A DNA stretch of 64,000 nucleotides from Salinicola peritrichatus (GTDB lineage: Bacteria; Pseudomonadota; Gammaproteobacteria; Pseudomonadales; Halomonadaceae): positions 35,153 through 99,152 of the forward strand of contig NZ_PZJU01000019.1 of assembly GCF_003206715.1 (NCBI RefSeq), read 5' to 3'. The position numbers and the translations under genes were made by a program. The notes below the pieces were generated by a model. The model was given only the letters and a program-made list of their open reading frames with translations, did not search any database and was not told where the DNA came from. Shown one piece after another: positions 1 through 8,951 of the stretch. Positions within the stretch are counted from its first letter, which is position 1, and each line of letters starts with the position of its first letter.

Positions 1-32
1 CCCGGTTGGTGTGGTTCAACCCACCCGCTCGC

Positions 33-48
33 AGGGAGATCTCTCCCT
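33..48. promoter_or_regulatory. Small palindrome upstream of the first gene
   Basis: AGGGAGA and TCTCCCT are separated by only two bases, 40 bp before the first start codon. The loop is too short for a good RNA hairpin, so a protein-binding site is more likely than a terminator. No regulator can be named. Confidence 0.3.
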
Positions 49-88
49 GATGGGCGACATCTCCCTTGCAGCATCGACTGGAGATGTC

Positions 89-340
89 ATGTCCTATCTT
101 TCTCGACTGCGCGTCGCTCGCGCGATTTTCGACGCGGCCGATCGCATCAGCAGCAGCGTGACCGCTGCGTGTGTCGTTGCCGTGCTTCTGGGGCCAGCGC
201 TCAAGGCCCAGCCTGATGGCTATTTCAGTGCCTTCTGGGCAGGGGCGATATTCCTTCTGCTGACCCTGATCGCTGGCATTGCCAAAGGCATGCTAGACTC
301 ACTCATAATCAAGGCCGAAGCCGATGGAGGTGATGCCTGA
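89..340 (+). CDS. Small two-helix membrane protein, unknown function
   Basis: An 83-residue protein with two clear hydrophobic segments (about residues 25-42 and 50-68) and an acidic C-terminal tail, so a small inner-membrane hairpin protein is predicted. I chose ATG 89 because GGAG lies five bases upstream. An in-frame GTG at 11 and ATG at 50 have no ribosome site. Its stop overlaps the start of the next tiny gene by one base, so the two are probably co-translated. The family is not recognised. It could be part of a larger unit whose other genes lie left of the window. Confidence 0.5.
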   Translation: MSYLSRLRVARAIFDAADRISSSVTAACVVAVLLGPALKAQPDGYFSAFWAGAIFLLLTLIAGIAKGMLDSLIIKAEADGGDA

Positions 341-459
341 TGGATTCTGCGACTCTGCTGCTCGGCACGATTTTCGTTGTCCTTACTGTTTCGATGACGG
401 TTGCCGGCGGTTATGCCTATGCCATCCATCGCAAGATGGAAGCGCGACGAAAACGCTGA
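340..459 (+). CDS. 39-residue single-pass membrane peptide
   Basis: A 39-codon frame starting at the ATG that overlaps the preceding stop (TGATG). It has a hydrophobic core at about residues 5-28 and ends in a strongly basic tail (RKMEARRKR), which fits a single-pass membrane protein with its C-terminus in the cytoplasm. The one-base overlap with the upstream small membrane gene and the strong hairpins just downstream support a real two-gene unit. Function is unknown. A regulatory membrane micropeptide or a small subunit of an unseen transporter are both possible. Confidence 0.45.
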   Translation: MDSATLLLGTIFVVLTVSMTVAGGYAYAIHRKMEARRKR

Positions 460-485
460 TTCAGACAGATCTTTACACGCCATGA

Positions 486-553
486 CAGCCTCCTTCGGGA
501 GGCTGCAGACCGCTGACGAACCCACCAAAATCGGTGGTTTCGTCAGCGGTCTG
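486..553 (+). terminator. Two adjacent strong hairpins
   Basis: The first hairpin (486-505) has an 8-bp GC-rich stem with a TTCG tetraloop. Directly after it, 506-526 pairs with 533-553 in a 21-bp stem with one mismatch and a 6-base loop. There is only a short T-run afterwards (GCGTTTTCG). It probably ends the small membrane operon on the plus strand and may protect the transcript from either side. Confidence 0.6.
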
Positions 554-575
554 GCGTTTTCGTTGGCGGTCGGTT

Positions 576-946
576 TCAGGAGAAATCAGATAGACGCGGC
601 TCGCTGGTCAAGCTCCGCGATGGCTGATGCTGAGTGATCGTCTCCAGCAACTCTTGGCCGAAGCGCGGAAGGACGTGATCCTCACGGATCAGCACGCTGC
701 GCTCACGATAGGCCCAGGGGCGTACGCTCAGCCGCATGTGGTCACGGTAGCGCAGGACGCCGGAAGCACGCCCACGCCGACCCCCGCCTCGATCATGCGA
801 CATGCCGATTCGAACCCGAAGACCTGGATCCGGACCGGCAATGGCTTGCCGTACTCCAGTGCCTTCCTCTTCAGGTAGTGGCAGAGGGTGCTGCCCTCGT
901 GCAACGTGACGTGAGGGTAGTCGAGCGCGTCTTCAAATAGATCGCC
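576..946 (-). pseudogene. LysR-type regulator, C-terminal remnant with frameshift
   Basis: Read on the minus strand, this stretch encodes part of a LysR substrate-binding domain: LDYPHVTLHEGSTL, then RIQVFGFESACRMIEAGVG and GVLP. The frame is lost near 752. The continuation (RYRDHMRLSVRPWAYRER, then DHVLPRFGQELLETI) lies in another frame and ends at 576. The DNA-binding half is missing: upstream sequence is replaced within 20 bp by the 3' end of the allophanate hydrolase gene. This is a decayed regulator fragment, perhaps the former regulator of the adjacent catabolic genes. Confidence 0.75.
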
Positions 947-962
947 GGAATTACGAATGCCG

Positions 963-2771
963 CTATTGCTTGGCGAGCCAGGCTCGCCAACCGCCGAAGG
1001 CCGAAATCTCCTCTGCCTGGCCACCCTGATCCAGCGCATTGGCGGCGCAGATGAATCCGGTCTCGACGCTATCGTCATCTAGCGTGATTTTGCCAAGCCC
1101 CAATGGCGCGGGTATATCGCTCAGAAAGCTCCCCACGCTGTGGATGGGCAGGCGCCAGACTTCCACATCGATCTGGCGACCATCGCGTTCGTCATATACC
1201 AGCGCCGGTCTTGCAGGCGGTCCACCCGCCAATCGATAGAGCCGGTAGTGAGGGCTGGTTTTGGCCAGCCGGGCCAGCTTCCCGCCGCGGGAAGTCAGCT
1301 GATGGTTCAGCGCCAGCCCGCTGAGATGCGCCCCGCAAACGACGACGTTCATTTCGCCAAGCCGAGCGGGAGGCGCGTTTGTCGGCGTGAGCCGAGTGCG
1401 TCCGGTTGCGCTCATGGGGGCAGGCAGCATCGTTTCCAGCGAGCGGCTGACGCAGAGCAGCAGCAGGTCATCGAACGCCTGCCCCACGAGCGTCACGCCA
1501 TCTGGCAGGCCTTGGGACGTCATGCCGGTCGGCACGGCCAGCGCGCTGAAATCGAGCAGGTTGACGAAATTGGTCCAGCGCCCGAGACGCGAATTGACGC
1601 TGATGGGCGCCTCGGCAACCTCGGCTTTGCGCGGATGATGGGTCGTCGTGGGCATGACGAGGAAATCGAATTTGGCCATGAGCGCATCGGCCTGGCGCTT
1701 GTACTCGGCGAGACGGTAGCGTGCGTCGAAATAGTCCACGGCCGAAGCGGCATTGCCGTTGCCGAGGATCTCGCGGGTCACCGGGTGCAGCGCCTCCGGG
1801 TTTGTCTCGATCAACCCACGAGTGGCGTGGTAGCGCTCGGCGATCCACGGGCCGTCATAGAGTAGCTTGGCGGCTTCCAGCATCGGCGTGGCATCGATGT
1901 CGACACGCTCGGCGCCCAGCGATTCCAGCGCGCCGATAGCCTTCTCCATCGCGGCGCTGTAGGCGTCGTCCGTGCCCCACTGGGAAGGCAGCGCCACGCC
2001 AAAACGTAGCGGCGCGGTGAGTTGCCCGTAGCGCTGCCCGTGCGCTTCGAAATCATGCTGGCGTGACCAGGGGCTCTGGGCATCGTAGTGGCTGACCACA
2101 CCAAGCAGCGTCGCGGCATCGTCGCTCGTCAGCGCCATCAGGCTGATGGTATCCAGCGTCGCACACGCCGGTACCACGCCGTGCGTGCTGAGCAGCCCAA
2201 GCGTTGGCTTGACTCCCACGAGCCCGTTGAAGCAGGCCGGTATTCGCCCGGAACCCGCCGTGTCGGTACCCAGCGCAAAGGAGACCTCGCCGCGCGCGGT
2301 GACCACGGCCGAGCCGCTACTCGAGCCGCCGGCGATATACTCCGGGGCAAAGGCACAGGCTGGGGTGCCGTAGAGGTCCGGCGCCCGCTCTCCCACCAGC
2401 CCAGTGGCGAATTGATCGAGATTGGTCTTGCCCAGCGGGATTGCGCCTGCGTCGATCAGCCGCTGGACCACGAAAGCGCTCTCTGCGGGGGTATAGGCAA
2501 ACGCCGGGCAGGCAGCCGTGGTGGGCACGCCCGCGAGATCGATATTGTCCTTGATGGCGAAGGGGATGCCATAGAGCGGCAGCTCCTCTGGCGACGAAGA
2601 CTCCAGGCGCGCGAGCCAGGGTTCTATTTGTGCCATCGTCAGGCGGGTGATCCATGCCGGGTCCTGCTGGGCGTGCATGTCGTCGAGCAGGGATTGCATC
2701 AGTTGCCTGGGAGTCAGGGTAGCGCTGCGGTAGGCCCGCGAGAGTGCCGTGAGGCTAAGATCGTGTTTCAT
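963..2771 (-). CDS. atzF: Allophanate hydrolase (amidase-signature family)
   Basis: Cytoplasmic enzyme hydrolysing allophanate (urea-1-carboxylate) to ammonia and CO2, the last step of urea-carboxylase and cyanuric-acid-type pathways. The 602-residue length fits the two-domain family. The N-terminal amidase-signature domain (about 1-450) has the catalytic Lys at about 74 (GIPFAIKDNID), the GGSSSGS loop at 148-154 and the nucleophile region TDTAGSGRIP with Ser about 174. The C-terminal domain (about 465-600) is the small one typical of AtzF/DUR1. ATG 2771 has AGGACC upstream. It is divergent in function from the second amidase at 20336. No urea carboxylase is visible in the window, so the allophanate source is unknown. 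Confidence 0.88.
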   Translation of the reverse strand: MKHDLSLTALSRAYRSATLTPRQLMQSLLDDMHAQQDPAWITRLTMAQIEPWLARLESSSPEELPLYGIPFAIKDNIDLAGVPTTAACPAFAYTPAESAFVVQRLIDAGAIPLGKTNLDQFATGLVGERAPDLYGTPACAFAPEYIAGGSSSGSAVVTARGEVSFALGTDTAGSGRIPACFNGLVGVKPTLGLLSTHGVVPACATLDTISLMALTSDDAATLLGVVSHYDAQSPWSRQHDFEAHGQRYGQLTAPLRFGVALPSQWGTDDAYSAAMEKAIGALESLGAERVDIDATPMLEAAKLLYDGPWIAERYHATRGLIETNPEALHPVTREILGNGNAASAVDYFDARYRLAEYKRQADALMAKFDFLVMPTTTHHPRKAEVAEAPISVNSRLGRWTNFVNLLDFSALAVPTGMTSQGLPDGVTLVGQAFDDLLLLCVSRSLETMLPAPMSATGRTRLTPTNAPPARLGEMNVVVCGAHLSGLALNHQLTSRGGKLARLAKTSPHYRLYRLAGGPPARPALVYDERDGRQIDVEVWRLPIHSVGSFLSDIPAPLGLGKITLDDDSVETGFICAANALDQGGQAEEISAFGGWRAWLAKQ

Positions 2772-2817
2772 GAGGTCCTGGTGTCGTGATCAGGAATGGG
2801 AGAACGCCTAAGAGGGA

Positions 2818-3501
2818 TCAGCTCGGTCGGTGTCTATGGCGCTGACTTTCCACCACGGTCTGGGAAGAGTCGCGGACTTTCATCAGGTGCTTTCTCGCAG
2901 CCGTGGTGGCGGCATCGACATCACTGGCGAGGATGGCCGCGACGATCCGCTCGTGCTCCTCGTGGGAGCGGGCAGGACGGCTCTCCAGAAAGAACTGGGC
3001 GCGGCGAAACGGTCTTAGGCGTGCCCGTGTGGCAATGGCCAGTTCCTGCAGGTAGGGGTTGTGACTACCGGCGTAGAGCAGGTTGTGAAACTCGAGATTG
3101 AAGGCTTCGTAATCCTCTGTCGAACCTTCACTGGCGAGCTTTGCCGAGCGCTCGTGGGCCAAGACCAGTTGCTGCTTCTGTGCGTCGCTCATGCGCTGGG
3201 TACACAGGCCGACGCAGGCTGCCTCGAGTTCTGCCATGGCCTCGAAAAGATGATCGAGACCCTCCTCGGAAATGGTGGCAACGATAACGCCGCGGTTGGG
3301 GCGCCGCTCGGTGAGCCCCATGGCGGTGAGGTGACCGAACATCTCACGCACCGGGGTTCGCGATACCGCAAAACGCTCGGCGAGCCCCTGCGCATCGAGT
3401 TTGGTGCCGGGGGGCCAATGGCCCGCGACGATTTCATCGGAGACCACGCGCAGCATATCGTCGACGGTAGTGCCTTCGCGTACCAGTTGGGGGCGAGTCA
3501 T
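2818..3501 (-). CDS. GntR-family transcriptional regulator (FCD type)
   Basis: A 227-residue regulator. The N-terminal winged helix-turn-helix (about 10-75) has the GntR pattern LAERFAVSRTPVREMFGHL. The C-terminal all-helical FCD ligand domain (about 95-215) has the Asp/His metal-ligand spacing, including EFHNLLYAGSHN. It sits between the allophanate hydrolase and the ABC importer genes on the same strand, and its start overlaps the ATPase stop by four bases, so it belongs to this catabolic operon. It is the best candidate to bind the TGCAT(G/T)CACTTTT elements upstream, but that is inference. Ligand unknown. Confidence 0.88.
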   Translation of the reverse strand: MTRPQLVREGTTVDDMLRVVSDEIVAGHWPPGTKLDAQGLAERFAVSRTPVREMFGHLTAMGLTERRPNRGVIVATISEEGLDHLFEAMAELEAACVGLCTQRMSDAQKQQLVLAHERSAKLASEGSTEDYEAFNLEFHNLLYAGSHNPYLQELAIATRARLRPFRRAQFFLESRPARSHEEHERIVAAILASDVDAATTAARKHLMKVRDSSQTVVESQRHRHRPS

Positions 3502-5156
3502 GTCGCGGCTTCTCTGGGTTGGCGGCTTGACGCTGGCGGATGGGGAATGGCATCGAGCAGCGTGCGGGTGTAGTCATGGCTCGGGTGGGTCAGCAGGCTG
3601 GCCGTTGGCCCCTGTTCGACGATCTGACCAGCGCGCATCACCATGACACGGTCGCAAACGAGGCGCACGACGTTGAGATCATGGCTGATGAACAGATAAC
3701 TCATGCCCAGCTGTTCGCGCAACGACACCAGCAGGTTGAGCACCACCGCCTGAACGGAGACGTCGAGCGCCGCCGTGGGTTCGTCCAGGATTAGTAGCGA
3801 GGGCGAGAGAGCCACCGCGCGGGCAATACCCACGCGCGCTTTCTGGCCGCCGGATAGCTGATGCGGGAAGCGCTCGAGCAGATGGTTGGACAAGCCGACA
3901 CGCTCGGCGAGTTCGTTTACCTGGCGCTCCGCTGCCCGGCGCGATGAAGCGGCGAGGCGATAAAGTGGGTCGGCGATCGAGCGCCGTGCACTCCAGCGAG
4001 GGTTGAGGCTATCGGTGGGATCCTGGAAGACCATCTGCAGACTGCGGCGAGCGGGGTGACTTGCAAATCGCCTAGCCGTAACCGTGCCGATGTCGTCGCT
4101 GCGAAAGAGGATCTGGCCGCTGTCCGGGTCCAGCAGGCGCATGATCATCGCCGATGTCGTCGACTTGCCGCAGCCACTTTCCCCCACCAGGCCCAGGCTT
4201 TCGCCCTCGCCAATCTGAAAGGACAGCGCATCGACGGCTGGGCGCGACGATGCCCCACCGAAGCGCTTGGTGACTGCCTTGACCTCCAATAGTGGCTTTC
4301 CCGGTGCAGCGGTAGATGGCACGGCTCGGCGCGGGTCATCCACCGGCAGCAGATCACAGACGCGAGAATCGCGATGGGGCGTCGCCTGCAGCAGGCGCCG
4401 CGTGTAGGGGTGCGATGGCGCGGCGAACAACTCGCGGGTTGGCTTGGCCTCGACGACCTCGCCGTTCTCCATGACCAGTATGCGATCGCACCAGGTGGCG
4501 GCGAGCCCCAGATCGTGGGTGATGAACAGGGTCGCCATGTCGCGCTCGCGGGCCAGCTCCACGATCAGTTCCATCACCGTCTTCTGGGTGGTGACATCGA
4601 GCCCGGTTGTGGGTTCGTCGGCGATCAGTAGCTGTGGGCGGCAGGCCAGGGCGATAGCGATCACGATACGCTGGCACATGCCGCCGGAAAGCTCGAACGG
4701 ATAGGCTGAATAGCGCTTTTCCGGGTCGGCGATACGCACGGCCGCAAGCATCTTGATGGCCTTGTCACGCGCGTTGCCATGCTTGGCCATGCCGTGCTCG
4801 AGCAGCACATCCTCGATCTGCTGGCCCACGCGACGGATTGGGTTCAACGCGGCGCGCGGGTTCTGAAAGATCATCGACATCTCACGGCCACGCAGCTCGC
4901 TCAGCGTGCGTTTGTCGGCGTTGGCAACATCGACCCCGCCGAAAACCACGCTGCCCCCCGCGATACGCCCCGCCCGGTCGAGGATTCTCATCAGCGCGTA
5001 GGATGTCACCGACTTGCCGGAACCGGACTCGCCGACAATCCCCACCGTCTCGCCCTTGGCGATCTGCAGCGAGACCCGCTTGACGGCGCTCACCGTACCG
5101 CGTCGTGTGTTGAATTCGACCGAGAGATCGCGAATGTCGACCAATGGCACTGTCAT
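3498..5156 (-). CDS. Peptide/nickel-type ABC importer, double ATPase
   Basis: A 552-residue fusion of two ABC ATPases, equivalent to DppD plus DppF, or GsiA. The first half has Walker A GESGSGKS, the signature FELSGGMCQR and Walker B LLIADEP. The second half has GESGCGKS, HQLSGGQKAR and LLILDEP. Both halves carry the C-terminal extension typical of oligopeptide importers. The protein would energise uptake through the two permeases encoded immediately upstream. GTG/ATG choice: ATG 5156 follows the permease C gene by 10 bp. Operon order (binding protein, B, C, ATPase, regulator, hydrolase) ties import to allophanate production. Confidence 0.93.
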   Translation of the reverse strand: MTVPLVDIRDLSVEFNTRRGTVSAVKRVSLQIAKGETVGIVGESGSGKSVTSYALMRILDRAGRIAGGSVVFGGVDVANADKRTLSELRGREMSMIFQNPRAALNPIRRVGQQIEDVLLEHGMAKHGNARDKAIKMLAAVRIADPEKRYSAYPFELSGGMCQRIVIAIALACRPQLLIADEPTTGLDVTTQKTVMELIVELARERDMATLFITHDLGLAATWCDRILVMENGEVVEAKPTRELFAAPSHPYTRRLLQATPHRDSRVCDLLPVDDPRRAVPSTAAPGKPLLEVKAVTKRFGGASSRPAVDALSFQIGEGESLGLVGESGCGKSTTSAMIMRLLDPDSGQILFRSDDIGTVTARRFASHPARRSLQMVFQDPTDSLNPRWSARRSIADPLYRLAASSRRAAERQVNELAERVGLSNHLLERFPHQLSGGQKARVGIARAVALSPSLLILDEPTAALDVSVQAVVLNLLVSLREQLGMSYLFISHDLNVVRLVCDRVMVMRAGQIVEQGPTASLLTHPSHDYTRTLLDAIPHPPASSRQPREAAT

Positions 5157-5166
5157 GATGCGCTCC

Positions 5167-6066
5167 TCAGGTACGCCGCAGGGGATCGACGAGATCGCGC
5201 AGTCCGTCGCCCAGCAAGTTGAAGGTAAAGACTGCCAGCATCAACGCTAGCCCCGGAAACAGCGCCAGCCACCATTCACCGGAGACGATGAAGTTGGCAC
5301 CTTCGGCGACCATGATTCCCCACTCCGGCGTTGGCGGGCGCACGCCCAGGCCGATGAACGAAAGCCCAGCCGCGTTGAGAATCGCCCAGCCCAGATTCAG
5401 GGAGATCTGTACCATCATGGGGGGGAGCACGTTGGGGAAGAGCTGGAAGGCGAGGATGCGCCAGTCGCCGTTGCCGGAGAGGCGAGCCGCCTGCACGAAG
5501 CCACTGTTGCGGCGGATATTCACCTCGGCTCTGGCCATGCGCGCGTAGAAAGGTAGGTTGATGATTGCCGTGGCGTAGACGATGTTGTCGATCGTGTTGC
5601 CGGCAGCGGCCACGATGCCCATGGCCAGCACGAACAGGGGAAACGCCATGATGGTATCGACCAGCCGCCCCGTGATGCGATCCCACCACCCACCGAAATA
5701 GCCGGCGATGGCACCCAGCGCCGAGCCGACCACGAAAGCCATGGCAACGGCGGTGACCGCGATCATCAAATCCAGCCGCGTGGCGACGATCACTCGCGAA
5801 AAGACGTCGCGTCCCAACTGGTCCGTTCCGAACCAGTGATCCCAGGAGGGCGGCTGCAGTGCGCGCGCCGATAGGGTGGCGAGCGGGTCATGAGGACTTA
5901 ACCAGGGGCCGAAAATCGCCGCGATCACGAATATCAGAAAGAGGCCGAAAGCGAGCGCCGTGACCGGGTTTTCCGTCATGACGTAGCCCAGGTGTCGGAC
6001 GAAGCGGCCGAAGGCGGTGGTTTTCGCGGCGGTATTGGGCACCTGCGTTGCGGTAGTGGCACGCAT
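5167..6066 (-). CDS. ABC importer permease, DppC-like
   Basis: A 299-residue inner-membrane permease of the BPD_transp_1 type. It has an N-terminal cytoplasmic tail, a first membrane helix at about 35-55, the typical periplasmic motif FGTDQLGRDVFSR, and the EAA loop (EVNIRRNSGFVQAARLSG) that contacts the ATPase. I start at ATG 6066, preceded by GGAGAG. The longer frame begins at a TTG without a ribosome site. It lies one base after the DppB-like gene. Substrate cannot be read from sequence; homologues import di/oligopeptides, nickel and various amides. Confidence 0.92.
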   Translation of the reverse strand: MRATTATQVPNTAAKTTAFGRFVRHLGYVMTENPVTALAFGLFLIFVIAAIFGPWLSPHDPLATLSARALQPPSWDHWFGTDQLGRDVFSRVIVATRLDLMIAVTAVAMAFVVGSALGAIAGYFGGWWDRITGRLVDTIMAFPLFVLAMGIVAAAGNTIDNIVYATAIINLPFYARMARAEVNIRRNSGFVQAARLSGNGDWRILAFQLFPNVLPPMMVQISLNLGWAILNAAGLSFIGLGVRPPTPEWGIMVAEGANFIVSGEWWLALFPGLALMLAVFTFNLLGDGLRDLVDPLRRT

Positions 6067-6067
6067 G

Positions 6068-7099
6068 TCAGCTCTCCATGCCAAGACGCGGATCGATCAG
6101 CGTATAGAGGATATCGATGACCAGGTTGATGGTGACGAACAGTAGCGCCATCGCCAGCACGAAACCCTGGACGGCGGCATAGTCGGAAACGACCAGCGCC
6201 TCCACGGCCCACGAGCCGATGCCTGGCCAGGCAAATACCTTTTCGACCAGCACATTGGCGCCCAGGGTGAACGAGAACACCATGCCCAGTGTGGTGATGA
6301 CCGGCAGAATGGCGTTACGCAGCGCGTAGGTGTAGAGCATGCTGCGTCGGCTTAGCCCGGCGGCTCGAGCGGTGCGCACGAATTCGCCCTCGAGGATTTG
6401 AATCATCGCCGCCCGGGTCATGCGTGCAATTGGCGCAAGCGTAAATAGCCCTAGCGTGATCGCCGGCAGGATCAACTGCGCCAGCGCCGCGCGAGCCGTT
6501 TCCAGATCGCCGGCGAGCAGTGAGTCGATTACGTAGAAGCCGGTGATCTTCGGCGGCGAGAGATAGAGGATGTCGATGCGTCCCATCGGGGAAGGTGCCC
6601 AGCCAAGCAGGTAATAGAACAGGTAGACCAGCGCCAGCCCGGTAAAGAATACCGGCAACGAAACGCCCGCGGTGACCACGAAGCGACACAGATGATCGAC
6701 CCAGGAGTTGGGTCGGCTGGCGGCCAGGATCCCCAGTGGCAGGGCCACGGCCATCGAGAAGAGCAGCGCGAAACCGGTCAGTTCCAGCGACGCCGGCAGG
6801 CGCGCGCCCAGCTCGGTGAGGACCGGTTGGCCCGTGGAGATGGAGTGCCCCAGATCCCCGGTGACGAGATCCTTGACATAGGCCAGAAACTGCACCGGCA
6901 ACGGCTGATCCAGCCCCATGGTGCGGCGAATCTGTTCGATGGATTCGCTGCTCGCGGCGGGGCCGGCAAAGTAGGCCGCCGGATCCCCGGGCAGCGCCCG
7001 GGTGAGAATGAACGAGACGATGACGATACCGATGATTGCAGGAATAGCCTGCAACAGCCGGTAGGCGATCATGCGGGTACGTCCGGAAGTGTTCATCAT
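6068..7099 (-). CDS. ABC importer permease, DppB-like
   Basis: A 343-residue membrane protein with the DppB architecture. An N-terminal helix (IPAIIGIVIVSFILTRALPG) is followed by the conserved LPGDPAAYF region, then five further helices and an EAA loop (EFVRTARAAGLSRRS). Its start codon overlaps the stop of the binding-protein gene (ATGA). It pairs with the DppC-like subunit to form the channel. Confidence 0.92.
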   Translation of the reverse strand: MMNTSGRTRMIAYRLLQAIPAIIGIVIVSFILTRALPGDPAAYFAGPAASSESIEQIRRTMGLDQPLPVQFLAYVKDLVTGDLGHSISTGQPVLTELGARLPASLELTGFALLFSMAVALPLGILAASRPNSWVDHLCRFVVTAGVSLPVFFTGLALVYLFYYLLGWAPSPMGRIDILYLSPPKITGFYVIDSLLAGDLETARAALAQLILPAITLGLFTLAPIARMTRAAMIQILEGEFVRTARAAGLSRRSMLYTYALRNAILPVITTLGMVFSFTLGANVLVEKVFAWPGIGSWAVEALVVSDYAAVQGFVLAMALLFVTINLVIDILYTLIDPRLGMES

Positions 7100-8727
7100 T
7101 CGTTCTCAGCTCTGCCCAGCGTCAGCGGGCGCAGGTCGAGCTGACGGTGATACCAGTAGACGTAGTTGTCTATCGAGGGCTGCATGGCAACGTTGAGAGA
7201 GGGCTGATAGAGCGGGATGCGCGGGATATCCTCGATCGCCAACTCGATCATTCGCTGCACGTTGGGCACATAGGCGGGGTCGGACTGCGCTATGTACAGC
7301 GTGTCCTCCACCAGTTGGGCCATTTCCGGGTTGTCGTAGTTCGATGAGTTGAACAGGTTGCCGTGGACGTAGGCCCAGTAGAAGTAGTAATCGGGCGTGT
7401 TGAGCCAGCCACCGAAGTTCTCCAGGTGCAGCGGCAGCGATTTTTCCACCAGCGCCACGGTGCGCCAGTTGGCTCCCGGAATGCGCTCGATCTGGGTGCG
7501 GATACCGATTTGCGCCAGGCTTTCCTGGATCAACAGCGCCGTGGGCTCGGCCCAGGCCGCCTGACCGAGATCGAAGGAGAGCGAGACTTCGAAGCCATCC
7601 GGGTAGGCGGATTGCGCCATCAGCTCGCGAGCGCGCTCCAGATTTTCCTGGTAGGGGAACGGCTGAGGCCAGACCGGCTCGATCGCCTCGTCCTCCGCAC
7701 CGCCCCACATGGGAACGCCTTGTCCGTAGGCGGCGTTATCGAAGATGGCCTGGTAAGGCACCGCCCAGGCGATTGCCTGACGCACCTGGCGATCCTGAAA
7801 CGGCTCGAAGTCCAGGTTGGTACAGAGCACGTGCAGACAGTTCTCGATCGGCGTGCTGACGATTTCAACCTGATCGCCCTGGGTCAGCTCGCTGGCATCC
7901 TTGGGTGGGATATCCTGAGATAGCTGGGCATCGCCGCGCTCGACCAGGGCGCGGCGCGTGGAGGTCGAGGGCACCTCACGCAGGATGACCTGCTGAGCCT
8001 CGGGTAGCGGGCCGCAGGCCCAGTCGTCATTGCGTGCATAGACCAACTGCTGGCCGGAATCCCAGCGCTCGACGCTGAACGCGCCCGAGCCGATCGTATT
8101 GCGATGCAGATACTCGGTGGCCCACGGGTCGTCCTCGGTGGCGTGGGATTTCGCCAGTTCGGAGTTGATGACGATGGCAATCGGCGTTGTGAGATCCGGC
8201 AGCGTGAGCTTCGAGGCGTGAGGCAGATGGATGCGGAACGTGCGCGCATCGACGGCTTCGAATTGCTCGGGCTGCTCAAGTGAGCCAGCGGCCATCTGGG
8301 CGGTGGGGAATCCGCCCAGCGTTACCGCGCGATCGAAGGACCACTTGACGTCGGCGGCAGTGACCGGTGCGCCGTCCTGGAAGGTGGCGTTTTCGCGCAG
8401 CGTGAATGTCAGCGTGCGGCCATCGTCGGAGACTTCCCACTCGGTGGCCAGCTCCGGCTGAAGCTCATCGTAGTCATAGCTGAGAGAACCGTCCTCGAGC
8501 GTCTTGGTGCCAAAGGTGACCAAGCGATCGTAGCAGTTGACGGCGACCTGGTAACTGGGGCGATTGGTGCCGCTGCGATGAATGTCGAGGCTATTGATGG
8601 TGCTTCCCATAACGGTGACTAGCGTGCCACCCGGTGCGCCCATGGCTGGCAGGCTCTTCAGGAACGGCAGGGCGCTCGCGCCAATGGTCATGGCAGAAAC
8701 ACCCTTGAGAAAATCGCGACGCTTCAT
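7096..8727 (-). CDS. ABC importer substrate-binding protein, SBP_bac_5 family, Tat-exported
   Basis: A 543-residue periplasmic binding protein of the dipeptide/oligopeptide cluster. It has the family landmark of a drug/peptide-binding fold (LTFTLRENATFQDGAPVTAADVKWS split over about 85-115). I start at ATG 8727 because AGGAG lies ten bases upstream and it exposes a Tat signal (MKRRDFLKGVSAM, then a hydrophobic stretch and an AMGA cleavage region). Longer in-frame starts lack a ribosome site. First gene of a minus-strand operon that continues to the allophanate hydrolase. Tat export suggests folding before export. Confidence 0.92.
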   Translation of the reverse strand: MKRRDFLKGVSAMTIGASALPFLKSLPAMGAPGGTLVTVMGSTINSLDIHRSGTNRPSYQVAVNCYDRLVTFGTKTLEDGSLSYDYDELQPELATEWEVSDDGRTLTFTLRENATFQDGAPVTAADVKWSFDRAVTLGGFPTAQMAAGSLEQPEQFEAVDARTFRIHLPHASKLTLPDLTTPIAIVINSELAKSHATEDDPWATEYLHRNTIGSGAFSVERWDSGQQLVYARNDDWACGPLPEAQQVILREVPSTSTRRALVERGDAQLSQDIPPKDASELTQGDQVEIVSTPIENCLHVLCTNLDFEPFQDRQVRQAIAWAVPYQAIFDNAAYGQGVPMWGGAEDEAIEPVWPQPFPYQENLERARELMAQSAYPDGFEVSLSFDLGQAAWAEPTALLIQESLAQIGIRTQIERIPGANWRTVALVEKSLPLHLENFGGWLNTPDYYFYWAYVHGNLFNSSNYDNPEMAQLVEDTLYIAQSDPAYVPNVQRMIELAIEDIPRIPLYQPSLNVAMQPSIDNYVYWYHRQLDLRPLTLGRAENE

Positions 8728-8756
8728 GGCTAGTCTCCTGGCGTTTGAGGATCTGA

Positions 8757-8769
8757 AAAAGTGAATGCA
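8757..8769 (-). promoter_or_regulatory. Candidate operator copy 1, TGCATTCACTTTT
   Basis: Reads TGCATTCACTTTT toward the binding-protein gene, ending 30 bp before its start. It differs by one base from the copies at 8939 and 17482. Confidence 0.5.
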
Positions 8770-8938
8770 TTTTTGATGCCAAATCACGACAGGGTGAAAA
8801 GGTTGCGGCTATTTTCGTTTGCAAGCAGCGATAAAATATGGAAAAAATCTTGATTCAAGGGACGGGAATAGCCCAATTCAGATACGCAGACGTCGATGCC
8901 GGAGAGTCATTGGAGAGGTTTCTCATCCGTTCTGAAAT

Positions 8939-8951
8939 TGCATGCACTTTT
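8939..8951 (+). promoter_or_regulatory. Candidate operator copy 2, TGCATGCACTTTT
   Basis: Reads TGCATGCACTTTT toward the Rieske ferredoxin gene, 130 bp before its start. It contains the perfect palindrome TGCATGCA, the kind of core GntR proteins bind. Confidence 0.5.

Noticed and set aside
1140-1865. 241-codon plus-strand frame inside the allophanate hydrolase gene
   Set aside because: Shadow of a strongly supported gene; composition is Arg/Pro-rich as expected for an antisense frame.
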